Both the position numbers and the translations under genes were made by a program. Positions 17,510 to 25,990 of a DNA stretch of 64,000 nt are shown here, in pieces. Location: assembly GCA_038206725.1 (NCBI GenBank), contig JBBRAO010000002.1:75730-139729 (forward strand), given 5' to 3'. Position 1 is the first letter of the stretch. Each line of letters begins with the position of its first letter. This stretch comes from JBAXXL01 sp038206725 (GTDB lineage Bacteria > Bacteroidota > Ignavibacteria > Kapaibacteriales > UBA2268). Below the pieces are notes generated by a model. It was not told the origin of the DNA. It saw nothing but the letters and a program-made list of their open reading frames with translations, and made no database searches.

Positions 17510-17935
17510 TTAATATGAATGTATAATCTTGGTTACAGTTCCCAAAATTTTATTTTTTAAAAGTTGGTCGGGGTCAATTGCTTCTATTTCGCTATCGGCT
17601 GATTCCAAAAACTCTTTACCGTCAATAGAAAAATATTTTTTTAAAAATATGTCTTCGTTCGATGCCACACAAACGATACTGCCGTCCCGAGGTTCAACGA
17701 TTGTATCCACAACGACCATATCGCCGCTTACGATGCCCGCGAACTGTGATTCGCCTGTTACACGCGCAAAAAACGTAGCCGAAGGATGTTGAATAAGCAA
17801 ATGATTCAAATCCACTTTTTCTTCATTATTATCACTTATTTTTATAGCTCTGCCGGCAGAAACCAATTTACCCGGATAAATCATCGGATTAATCGTATTA
17901 GGACTGCAAATTTTGATTATTTCTGAAATTTTCAT
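17510..17935 (-). CDS. umuD: UmuD-like S24 peptidase (orphan)
   Basis: 141 residues, the length of UmuD. The segment VDLNHLLIQHPSATFFARV closely matches the same region of E. coli UmuD. A likely self-cleavage site Ala27-Gly28 lies in LVSAGRA. The catalytic serine is Ser63, but its motif reads GESQ where UmuD and LexA have GDSM. The lysine is Lys99 or Lys100 in IFLKKYF. UmuD is cleaved with RecA help and then joins UmuC as translesion polymerase V. No umuC lies within the window on either side, so this is either an orphan or has a distant partner. No SOS box was recognised. Confidence 0.85.
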   Translation of the reverse strand: MKISEIIKICSPNTINPMIYPGKLVSAGRAIKISDNNEEKVDLNHLLIQHPSATFFARVTGESQFAGIVSGDMVVVDTIVEPRDGSIVCVASNEDIFLKKYFSIDGKEFLESADSEIEAIDPDQLLKNKILGTVTKIIHSY

Positions 17936-17961
17936 ATTTTATTTGTTATAATTATTCAGCA

Positions 17962-17969
17962 CAAAATTA
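17962..17969 (-). promoter_or_regulatory. -7 promoter box TAATTTTG
   Basis: TAnnTTTG match on the minus strand, 26 bases before the umuD-like ATG. Confidence 0.45.
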
Positions 17970-18066
17970 AGAAAATTATTCGAAACTAGATCGTTTTTTA
18001 TATAATATTAATTTCATGATAATTGAAAGTGATGTTATAATGATTTGGTGAGTGGCACAAAAAATA

Positions 18067-18090
18067 AACCCCCACAAAAACGTGAGGGTT
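18067..18090 (-). terminator. Terminator after the large propeller protein gene
   Basis: Nine-bp stem with one mismatch (18067-18075/18082-18090) and a six-base loop, followed on the minus strand by TTTATTTTTTG. It lies 31 bases past the stop at 18122. Confidence 0.7.
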
Positions 18091-18121
18091 ATATATAAGA
18101 TATTATTGCTTGCTATTTCTA

Positions 18122-21100
18122 TTATCTTACTACTACCAATTCCCGTGTTATAATACCACTCGGAGTAATAATACTAATGTAATAAGTGCCGGAGTTGAAG
18201 TGCTTGGCATCAATTTCATAGCGTGTTTCACCCTGTATTAGTCGAATTGCGTCGGTTTTAATGATTTTTCCATCGGCAGTGCTTATTAATACTGTTGCAT
18301 CGCAAGCCTCTTGATAGCTGATACTTAATTCAGCTGTGTTACCTGTCGGATTTGGGTAAAGTTTTACTGAACTGAAGAGTTCGCTTTCTTTAACCGATAC
18401 TTCGCCTGTTTTGAAATTCCAAGTGTCGCTCCAAGGTGTATTGTATGTTTTGCTATTACCTTTCACGTGCCAGAAGTAATTGGTGTTTGTAGCTACATCC
18501 GTCTTTGATAATGTAAGTTTTGTATCGTAAATTGAATCTTTATCGAAAACTATATTTGTAAAGTCGGCATTAGCTGCTACTTGTAGATGGTAATATTCGG
18601 CTGTTGACGCGGCGAACCAAGTCAATAGCGTTGGAATACCTACACCGGTGCTTCCTGTTTTAGGATTCCGCAACACAAGAGTTACTTTGCCGGTTGTGAA
18701 TGTCCATACAGGTGACCATTGCGAAGTTCCGAACGATTCTTCATTCCATACTCTTATACGCCAATAATATAATATTTCAGGCTCTAAGTCTTCCACATAT
18801 TGTTCAGCTTTAGACAAAGAATCCATTGAGTAAACCAAGTCAGTAAATTGTAAGTTTTTGGATATTTGCAATTGATAGTATTTTGAACCGAATACGTCAC
18901 CCCATTTGAATTTAATCGTAGTAGGCTGATCAATAGATTTGTCCGGTGGGCTTAGCAATCCGGCAGATTCGATTCCTGTTTTGAATGAACGAATTTCAGA
19001 CCATAGCCCAACGCGTTCCCCGACGACTAATCTCATTCTCCAATAATAAGTTTGATAATAAGTCAATTTATTTGTCTGGAATTCAAGTGCATTACTAATT
19101 TTTTCATCAATAATGGTTGTTTTAAAATCAGCTTCTTTCGAAATTTGGATTTGGAAAACGCTACCGCTTGTATGTTCTAACCAAGTAAATTTAGTATCAA
19201 TTTTCACGTTAACCTTTTTATCTTCGGGTGCGACTAATTCAACTGCTTTAAGCGAAGTTCTAAATGTCCAAGTATCGGAATATTCGCTTGTACCTTGCTC
19301 GTTTATTGAGGAAACGTGCCAATAATAATCTGTTTCAGGTTGTAAATTACTAATAAGTTTGAAAGTATCTGCTCCAACATTGCCATCAAAGATCATATTT
19401 GCAAAACCTCCTTCTTTAGATACCTGCAAGGTATAAGATTTCGATTCATCCGCCTTGCGCCACTTTAATTTTTCTGAAAGCAATAGGTCTATGGATTTAT
19501 TTTCCGGATATACCAGTTGTGGCGGTCCTAATACTGTACGGAAATTCCATATCTCAGACCAACTGCTGACATTGGTTTTTGTAAATGCTTTTACGCGCCA
19601 GTAATATATTTTCAAACCCTTTAGTTTGCTTGTGGTTATTGTTGTATCAGTATGATTTTCTTTTGAAAATACTATTTTATTGAAATTTGCATCTTCCGCT
19701 ACTTGGACTGAATAATGCGTTGCATCTTTTAACTTATGCCACACCAAGTCAGGATTAAGTGGAACACCTGTAACATCTTTAGCGGGACTTATCAGCATCG
19801 GCGGAGTCATACCGATAGTGAAATGTCCAACAACCCAAGAACTACGCGCCGAATGAGTTTTACTGCGTACCCTCCAAGCATATTCTTGGTTTGGATTCAA
19901 TTCTATTATAGAGGTAATTGTTGTGTCACCGGTAACATTTGTTTCAAAAGGTGAATTAAATGTATCGGTTGGGTCAATTTGAAGCTCGTATTCTTCGGCG
20001 AGTAGGGCACGATTCCAAGCAAAAATAGGGTTTTTCTCCTCGCCCATTTTATTATTGACGGGTGATGTAGTAACCGGCGACTTAAGGTTTTTCGGATTAA
20101 TAACTTTGCTTAAAGTATTTGTTAATATAAACGTATAACCCAAATTATCGGAAACTATATCGCGGAAGAAGTTCATATTATAACAACCTTTCAAGATTTG
20201 CCAATTCTTTCCAACATCGCTTGTCATATATAATTCATAAATAATACCTTGCGTAGGCGAACTGATCATTATTCCTACATATAAATTACCATATATGTCC
20301 GCGCAAAGCTTTTCTATATACCAGCTTGAAACACCGACCAAATTTTCAGGTTGGAAAGGGATTGTATTAAACACAGGACTAAAATTATTGGAATAGTAAA
20401 TCTTTTTATCCGCATCACTATAATACTGTTTGCCGTCTTGACCAAAATGCAATAATCCTGGTTTGTTTTTATATAGTACTGTATAAGAACCGCCCTGATT
20501 ATCTGATTTCACAAGTGCTGTATCTTGTTGCATATACCATATACCATTATCAATAAATAAGGAGCTTATACCCTTTTCGCCGTAATCCGTAAAAGACCAA
20601 GTCTGACCTTTATTAAATGATTTATATAGACGATTAACTAATTCTAAATAAGGTTTTGATGGTGGTTTGTTTGTATCGGGATACATATAAGTAAATGTGG
20701 ATAGTAAAATCTTCGATGTCGTATCGTATTCTATTCCTGTAAATTCCCAATAAGTTGTATCTTTATCTGTTGGGTGGCACAATCTAGAAAATGTTTTTCC
20801 ACCGTCTTTGGAAGCAATAATTCCCTCTTTCGCGGCAACGAATATGTTGCCATCGGGAGTAATTTCTACGTCGTTAATTGTTTTGCAGTTGAAAGAACCT
20901 AAATACGACCAATCATTACCGTGATTTACGGATTTATAAACAGTTCGTACAGTATTGGTTTTTGAAATGGATATCAAAGAATTATCAAAGTCGTTGAGAT
21001 AGACTGTACGAAAGTCATCTAAACTGCTCAACTCCATAATATCAACATCAACAACTTTATCGGAGCAAGTAGCCCACTTTAGACCATTATCTGTACTTCG

Positions 21101-22066
21101 TGTTACAGCACCGGTTGAGCGGGTTGCTAAAATTGTTCCATTTGAACTCACATCGCAAGCTGTTATTGCTACTGCGAAATCGCCGGTGTTTTGCCAGCAA
21201 TTCCATAAATCATCCCAAAAGTACATACCTGCAGACCGAGTGCCCATAACTATTTGATATTGATTCGCGCTAACTACCGAAATTGCTGTATCAATTAAGG
21301 GCTTTATGTCACTGGATTCTTTGTAATGGAAATTGTTGCCATATCTAATCCAAGTGATACCATCACCTGTCATCATAACGCCGGCTCCGTTGGTTGCCGC
21401 AAATAGATTTCCAGATTGATCTTTGACTAAATCATTTATAAAAATGTTGCTAAGTTGTGTATTTGACACTATCCAGGTCTTGCAAGTATCGCGTGAAACG
21501 TAGAAGCCACCGCCGTAGGTGCCTGCAACAATGTAACCATTACTCATCACTTCAAGGCAAGTTACATTATCATAGCGTAAACCTACGTCTGTTCTAGCCC
21601 AATTCATCCCGTAATTATCGGAATAATAAATGCCACCACCATAAGTACCGCAAATTAATTTTCCTTTATCGGTAATGGTAATCGCTTGGACATACAAATT
21701 TTTCAAGCCGGAGTTTTTAGCGCTCCAAGTTGCACCATTATCTTTTGAATAATAAATACCACTACCAAAGGTAGCGACAAATATATCCTTGTTAGGTGCA
21801 ATTAGAATATCTTTTACGCAAAGAATTTCCACAGGGAATCCATCTAATTTAGCCCATTTTGAGCCTGCATCATAAGACACATACAATCCTGCCCCGTTTG
21901 TTCCGGCATAAACGATTTGATCAGTTTTGAATTTGAGTACTTCAACTTCAACCCCTTGTGGGGCTATTACAGCACCTAAAAAGTCTTCAGGAGCTCGTTT
22001 CATAGCACCTTGTAAAAGGTTTGCAGTAAACAAAACTAAAATTAATATAATAAATGAATTTTTCAT
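18122..22066 (-). CDS. Giant secreted protein: propeller repeats, six Fn3-like modules, T9SS tail
   Basis: 1,314 residues. Signal peptide MKNSFIILILVLFTANLLQG. Residues of about 30-640 are sialidase/Ycf48-like propeller repeats, each with a D-x-G-x-x-W-type turn (SYDAGSKWAKL, SKDNGATWSAK, SDNYGMNWART, STDNGLKWATC). From about 660 to 1225 come six modules of about 90 residues beginning like PPMLISPAKDVTGVPLNPDL and ending in YYWRV plus a WSE-WNFRT strand, i.e. Fn3-like. The last 80 residues (VKLYPNPTGNTAELSISYQ to TRELVVVR) form a type A T9SS sorting domain. The protein should be exported by Sec, carried by T9SS and attached to the surface or released. It may bind ligands or act as an adhesin; that is inference. 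Monocistronic, with promoter and terminator visible. Confidence 0.85.
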   Translation of the reverse strand: MKNSFIILILVLFTANLLQGAMKRAPEDFLGAVIAPQGVEVEVLKFKTDQIVYAGTNGAGLYVSYDAGSKWAKLDGFPVEILCVKDILIAPNKDIFVATFGSGIYYSKDNGATWSAKNSGLKNLYVQAITITDKGKLICGTYGGGIYYSDNYGMNWARTDVGLRYDNVTCLEVMSNGYIVAGTYGGGFYVSRDTCKTWIVSNTQLSNIFINDLVKDQSGNLFAATNGAGVMMTGDGITWIRYGNNFHYKESSDIKPLIDTAISVVSANQYQIVMGTRSAGMYFWDDLWNCWQNTGDFAVAITACDVSSNGTILATRSTGAVTRSTDNGLKWATCSDKVVDVDIMELSSLDDFRTVYLNDFDNSLISISKTNTVRTVYKSVNHGNDWSYLGSFNCKTINDVEITPDGNIFVAAKEGIIASKDGGKTFSRLCHPTDKDTTYWEFTGIEYDTTSKILLSTFTYMYPDTNKPPSKPYLELVNRLYKSFNKGQTWSFTDYGEKGISSLFIDNGIWYMQQDTALVKSDNQGGSYTVLYKNKPGLLHFGQDGKQYYSDADKKIYYSNNFSPVFNTIPFQPENLVGVSSWYIEKLCADIYGNLYVGIMISSPTQGIIYELYMTSDVGKNWQILKGCYNMNFFRDIVSDNLGYTFILTNTLSKVINPKNLKSPVTTSPVNNKMGEEKNPIFAWNRALLAEEYELQIDPTDTFNSPFETNVTGDTTITSIIELNPNQEYAWRVRSKTHSARSSWVVGHFTIGMTPPMLISPAKDVTGVPLNPDLVWHKLKDATHYSVQVAEDANFNKIVFSKENHTDTTITTSKLKGLKIYYWRVKAFTKTNVSSWSEIWNFRTVLGPPQLVYPENKSIDLLLSEKLKWRKADESKSYTLQVSKEGGFANMIFDGNVGADTFKLISNLQPETDYYWHVSSINEQGTSEYSDTWTFRTSLKAVELVAPEDKKVNVKIDTKFTWLEHTSGSVFQIQISKEADFKTTIIDEKISNALEFQTNKLTYYQTYYWRMRLVVGERVGLWSEIRSFKTGIESAGLLSPPDKSIDQPTTIKFKWGDVFGSKYYQLQISKNLQFTDLVYSMDSLSKAEQYVEDLEPEILYYWRIRVWNEESFGTSQWSPVWTFTTGKVTLVLRNPKTGSTGVGIPTLLTWFAASTAEYYHLQVAANADFTNIVFDKDSIYDTKLTLSKTDVATNTNYFWHVKGNSKTYNTPWSDTWNFKTGEVSVKESELFSSVKLYPNPTGNTAELSISYQEACDATVLISTADGKIIKTDAIRLIQGETRYEIDAKHFNSGTYYISIITPSGIITRELVVVR

Positions 22067-22095
22067 AGGTTCGCCCTTAATTAATTAACACTATA

Positions 22096-22103
22096 CAAAA
22101 ATA
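22096..22103 (-). promoter_or_regulatory. -7 promoter box TATTTTTG
   Basis: Exact match on the minus strand, 29 bases before the ATG at 22066. Confidence 0.5.
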
Positions 22104-22144
22104 TAATAACAAAAATTATAGGATTTTGTTACACTTTTTACCAA

Positions 22145-23236
22145 TTAAATTTCCTCAATCGGATAAATAAATCTATAATATGTACCTTGACCCTTAACCG
22201 TACCAAATTCCAATTTGCCCTTGAGCATTGATTCAGCTAAATACTTTGCACCCTGAAGCATCAAATCCTCAATGTTGGAATTATTCGTGACTTTTTTAAT
22301 AATCAAATCTAAGCCATAATTGTCCGATATAGCGATATTGCGAGAAATCTTTATAACTAAATAGATTTGCTCTTTTTGAATATCAACTGTAAGTTCGCAG
22401 TCATCGTCATCCAACCTGATAAGATTGATACATAGGTATCTAATCAGACGGTTCAGCAATTGATAAGGTGCTTCGAAGTTTCTATTTGCCGAGTTATCGG
22501 AAATGTTAAATTTTACTACTTTCTTTGAGTATATGTTGCTTATATGATGCTTTATATCATCAAATAGATCTAAAGTATTAATAATCTGTTTTTGAACTTC
22601 AGCGTGGTTTTTTTCTAAACATAATTGATTTTGGAAAGAAGTCAAGTCTTTTATATTTTCCAAGCTATTATCAGTGAGCACCATTAATTCATTAAATTCA
22701 TCTTGAGGCATCGAAGAATCATTTTGTGAAAGAATATCGAATACGTTTTTAATTAGACTTATATCGTTTGCCAAATCAAAACCTATAAGATCAAAAAATA
22801 CTTTCATAAACGTTTCACTGCTAACATCTTTCATTATGACTATTAAACATTCTTCAAAATCATCGGCATTGAAAACAGTTACTTCATACTCAACGTTTAA
22901 ATCATTAATATTGTCGTGATCATATACCGTTGCTTTTGTACGTACGAGCGAATGATTGATTTGAGCAGATTTCAAAGACACCAATACTTTACAGTATTTG
23001 CAATAATCTGAGTGTCCACAACCAAGTTTATCTATAGACGAGAAGACGCAATTAAATAATTCACCCGGTCTCTTGCCAAAAAATTCTGAATATTCTTCAA
23101 CCTCATTATCTTTTTTATATGCGTCGTTTGCTAATATAATTCTAAATTCGGAATCAATTACTAGTGCAATGTCAGGGATTTCATCGATGCTGGATTGAAG
23201 TTTAACCAGCCGTTCGTCAATTTCAATATTTTTCAT
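22145..23236 (-). CDS. PAS-domain sensor with degenerate histidine-kinase-like C-terminus
   Basis: 363 residues, no membrane segment, so cytoplasmic. The PAS domain spans about residues 10-135 (IALVIDSEFRIILANDAYK). Inside it lies a cysteine cluster GCGHSDYCKYCK like the CG-x3-C-x2-C motif of some PAS sensors, which may bind metal or sense redox. The next 70 residues are helical where a dimerisation domain would be, but no H-box histidine of the usual pattern is seen. The end (about 240-360) resembles a HATPase domain with a clear last motif GTVKGQGTYYRF, whereas the N-box and G1 box are poor. It may be an inactive kinase acting by protein contact. No response regulator lies next to it. Confidence 0.7.
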   Translation of the reverse strand: MKNIEIDERLVKLQSSIDEIPDIALVIDSEFRIILANDAYKKDNEVEEYSEFFGKRPGELFNCVFSSIDKLGCGHSDYCKYCKVLVSLKSAQINHSLVRTKATVYDHDNINDLNVEYEVTVFNADDFEECLIVIMKDVSSETFMKVFFDLIGFDLANDISLIKNVFDILSQNDSSMPQDEFNELMVLTDNSLENIKDLTSFQNQLCLEKNHAEVQKQIINTLDLFDDIKHHISNIYSKKVVKFNISDNSANRNFEAPYQLLNRLIRYLCINLIRLDDDDCELTVDIQKEQIYLVIKISRNIAISDNYGLDLIIKKVTNNSNIEDLMLQGAKYLAESMLKGKLEFGTVKGQGTYYRFIYPIEEI

Positions 23237-23323
23237 TTTAAAGTAATATAAAAGAAATGGAACATAAATATTTTTTTAAATTAGCATTTTTTTTTAACAT
23301 TATTATTAATCGCAAAATATTTA

Positions 23324-23331
23324 TATTTTTG
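23324..23331 (+). promoter_or_regulatory. -7 promoter box TATTTTTG
   Basis: Exact match 31 bases before the lipoprotein ATG at 23363. It probably drives the lipoprotein and recG together. Confidence 0.5.
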
Positions 23332-23362
23332 TTATGGTAAAAAAAACATAATTGAGATAAAA

Positions 23363-23689
23363 ATGAAAAAAATGCTTATTTTATTCGCTATGGTTTTGTC
23401 AGTAACATTAATTTCGTGCTCCGGATGCGGTGACAATAATCCGAAAGACAAGACACCTGTCGAAGACACAACCCTTTTTGAGGGGAATGTTAAACCAAAA
23501 ATCATTGAAGTTGCCAAACTGCCAAAAGCTGTAGTTGATGCCGTAAAAGCTCAATACCCTGAGGGAAAAATTATTTCGGCTTCGGTATTAGATAATGATT
23601 TAGATAAAACCTATAATTTGGAAATTGATAATAACGGTCCACAATTGAAAGTGGAAATTACTGAAACCGGTCAAATATTAGTTAAATAA
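23363..23689 (+). CDS. Small lipoprotein, PepSY-like
   Basis: 108 residues with a lipobox LISC after MKKMLILFAMVLSVT, so acylated at Cys19 or so and membrane anchored. The mature end (EVAKLPKAVVDAVKAQYPEG, ISASVLDNDLDKTYNLEI, then LKVEITETGQILVK) follows the helix-strand-strand pattern of PepSY-like domains found in Bacteroidota secreted proteins. A second CSGCG cluster follows the lipidated cysteine. Function unknown. recG starts two bases after its stop. Confidence 0.75.
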   Translation: MKKMLILFAMVLSVTLISCSGCGDNNPKDKTPVEDTTLFEGNVKPKIIEVAKLPKAVVDAVKAQYPEGKIISASVLDNDLDKTYNLEIDNNGPQLKVEITETGQILVK

Positions 23690-23690
23690 A

Positions 23691-25910
23691 TTGAATAATC
23701 CAATACAATATCTAAAAGGTGTAGGTCCTAACCGTGCGGAAGGATTAATAGAATCGGGCATAAAAACAAGCTTGGATGCGCTGTTTTATTTCCCTACTGC
23801 ATATATAGATAGAGAAGCAATGCTGACTATCGAAGACGCCTATAGGAACATTTACCGCAGGCAGTTTTTTACATCTGTTGACCCATACAAGGATGCGGAT
23901 TTTAAGCACGAAATAACCATCATCGCTCAGGTAGTGGGTAAAGAAATGAGGCGTGGGAAAAAGAGTTCCCAATCCCTCTCCTTGAAAATCAAGGACGACA
24001 CCGGTACTGCAAAAATAAATTTTTGGAGTATGGTCAATATTTTTGATAAGCTCTACGAAAAAGGAATAACTATTGCTGTGTTCGGTAAAGCCTCTATTGA
24101 TAAATATAATAATTTGGCTTTCGACCACCCTGAAATAGAAATCATTCAAGAAGAGGATGCCGAAAAGTACGCTTTGGGTGGAATAATTCCTAAATACCGT
24201 CTAACAGACAAAATGAAAAAAGTCCGAATCGGGCAGAAAGTGTTACGGTCAATAATTGAACACGCTTTAACAGAAAATTTGCATCATCTTGAAGAAACTT
24301 TACCAAAAGTTGTGCTAAATCAGTATCATTTTCCAAAAATCTTGGATACTATCAAAACACTTCATTATCCACTCAATAGAGAGGATTTGGACAATGCACG
24401 GAAACGAATAAAGTTTGAAGAACTGTTTTACTATTTTATTCGATTAGCAATCAGAAAGAAAAATTATCAGCGCCCGGGGACAGGTATCATTATAGACCCT
24501 AAAAGCGCATCCGCTCGATTGCTTTACGATCATTTGCCATTTAAATTAACTGCCGATCAAAAAACCGTTCTTAACGAAATAGCCAAAGATTTTTTGAGTG
24601 GGGTACCTATGCATCGATTATTGCAGGGTGATGTGGGCAGTGGCAAGACTATTGTGGCATTATTAGCTATGCTTATGGCTATTGATAGAGGTTATCAGGC
24701 TGTTCTAATTGCCCCAACCGAAATATTGGCTGATCAGCATTACAAAACCATTTCAAAATTGCTCGAGATGGTGGAGTTGAATAATATTAAAATTACTTGT
24801 GTAAGCGGAGGGGCTTTAACAAAATCCAAGAAAAGTAACCTATCGTCTATTTCGTGTGGTGATTCTAATATAGTGGTCGGTACGCACGCATTGTTTCAAA
24901 GTAGTGTAAGTTATAATAAATTGGCTTTTATAGTAATTGATGAACAGCAAAGGTTTGGAGTAGTTCAAAAAGCGAAATTGGTAGAATTAGCCGAGGCGTC
25001 ATTCAATGGGGAATTGCAAGATATCAAACCGCATATTTTAGTTACGACCGCTACTCCAATTCCAAGAAGCATTATGATGACAGTTTCCGGCGATTTGGAT
25101 GTTTCAGTAATCAAAACCAAACCGCGAAATAGAAAACCAATTATTACAAAAATCAAATTCGATAGTCAGCGCGATGAAGTTTATGGTTTTATTAGAACAT
25201 CTGTTAAAGGGGGACGTCAAGTATATTTGATTTATGCGCTTGTGGATGAAAGCGAAAAAGTAGAATCGAAAGCCGCCACAACTATGTACGAACATTTGGC
25301 GGCGGATATTTTCCCGGAGTTACGCTGTGGATTATTGCACGGACAAATGTCGGGCGACGAAAAAGATAGAGTAATGAAGGCTTTTCTGGATAAAGAATTT
25401 GATATTTTGGTTTCAACAACTGTTATAGAAGTAGGAATTGATGTTCCCAATGCTAATTTAATAATTATTGAAAATGCGGAAAGATTTGGTTTATCACAGC
25501 TTCACCAATTACGGGGTCGTGTTGGTCGCGATGAATATCAGTCTTATTGCGTTTTATTAGTAGATGATAAATACCAACATTTAGTAAATAAAACTCCAAA
25601 AGACAGTTTCGACAATCAAGCGGCTTTAGTAAGATTGAAAGCGATGGAAGATACTAACGATGGTTTTAAAATATCGGAGATTGACTTGAAATTACGAGGA
25701 CCGGGCGATATAATAGGAACACGTCAAAGCGGCAGTATGGATTTTAAATATGCCGATATAGTAGAGGATATCGAGGTTTTGACCGAAGCGCGCGACATAG
25801 CAAATCAAATAATTTCGCGCGATCCTGATTTGGTTTCACCTAATCATTATGTAATAAAAAAATACATAGCGGATCATTATGGTGATAATTCGACTTATGA
25901 TGTTGCATAA
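23691..25910 (+). CDS. recG: ATP-dependent DNA helicase RecG
   Basis: Remodels stalled replication forks and branched DNA. The start is TTG one base after the lipoprotein stop; it gives the standard N-terminus (IQYLKGVGPNRAEGL), and no SD is visible, so translational coupling is likely. The wedge/OB domain spans about 60-160. The helicase core follows, with LLQGDVGSGKT (about 310), VIDEQQRFG (about 416), TATPIPRS, STTVIEVGIDVPNA and QLRGRVGRDEYQSYC. The DExH-type box reads DEQQ where most RecG proteins have DEQH; this is a mild oddity. At 739 residues it is of normal length. Confidence 0.95.
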   Translation: MNNPIQYLKGVGPNRAEGLIESGIKTSLDALFYFPTAYIDREAMLTIEDAYRNIYRRQFFTSVDPYKDADFKHEITIIAQVVGKEMRRGKKSSQSLSLKIKDDTGTAKINFWSMVNIFDKLYEKGITIAVFGKASIDKYNNLAFDHPEIEIIQEEDAEKYALGGIIPKYRLTDKMKKVRIGQKVLRSIIEHALTENLHHLEETLPKVVLNQYHFPKILDTIKTLHYPLNREDLDNARKRIKFEELFYYFIRLAIRKKNYQRPGTGIIIDPKSASARLLYDHLPFKLTADQKTVLNEIAKDFLSGVPMHRLLQGDVGSGKTIVALLAMLMAIDRGYQAVLIAPTEILADQHYKTISKLLEMVELNNIKITCVSGGALTKSKKSNLSSISCGDSNIVVGTHALFQSSVSYNKLAFIVIDEQQRFGVVQKAKLVELAEASFNGELQDIKPHILVTTATPIPRSIMMTVSGDLDVSVIKTKPRNRKPIITKIKFDSQRDEVYGFIRTSVKGGRQVYLIYALVDESEKVESKAATTMYEHLAADIFPELRCGLLHGQMSGDEKDRVMKAFLDKEFDILVSTTVIEVGIDVPNANLIIIENAERFGLSQLHQLRGRVGRDEYQSYCVLLVDDKYQHLVNKTPKDSFDNQAALVRLKAMEDTNDGFKISEIDLKLRGPGDIIGTRQSGSMDFKYADIVEDIEVLTEARDIANQIISRDPDLVSPNHYVIKKYIADHYGDNSTYDVA

Positions 25911-25924
25911 TAATCAATAATTTA

Positions 25925-25956
25925 TTTGGTCATTAGGCGAAGTATTCATATTTTTG
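25925..25956 (+). promoter_or_regulatory. Promoter of dacB with TTTGGTCATTA -33 region
   Basis: TTTG at 25925-25928, 20 bases, then TATTTTTG at 25949-25956; the ATG is 35 bases further. The -33 region lies in the word ATTTGGTCAT, which recurs upstream of the C69 peptidase gene and just after the gene ending at 31352. Confidence 0.6.
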
Positions 25957-25990
25957 TTGTTTATAATATTGACTAAACAAGTAAGTTAAG

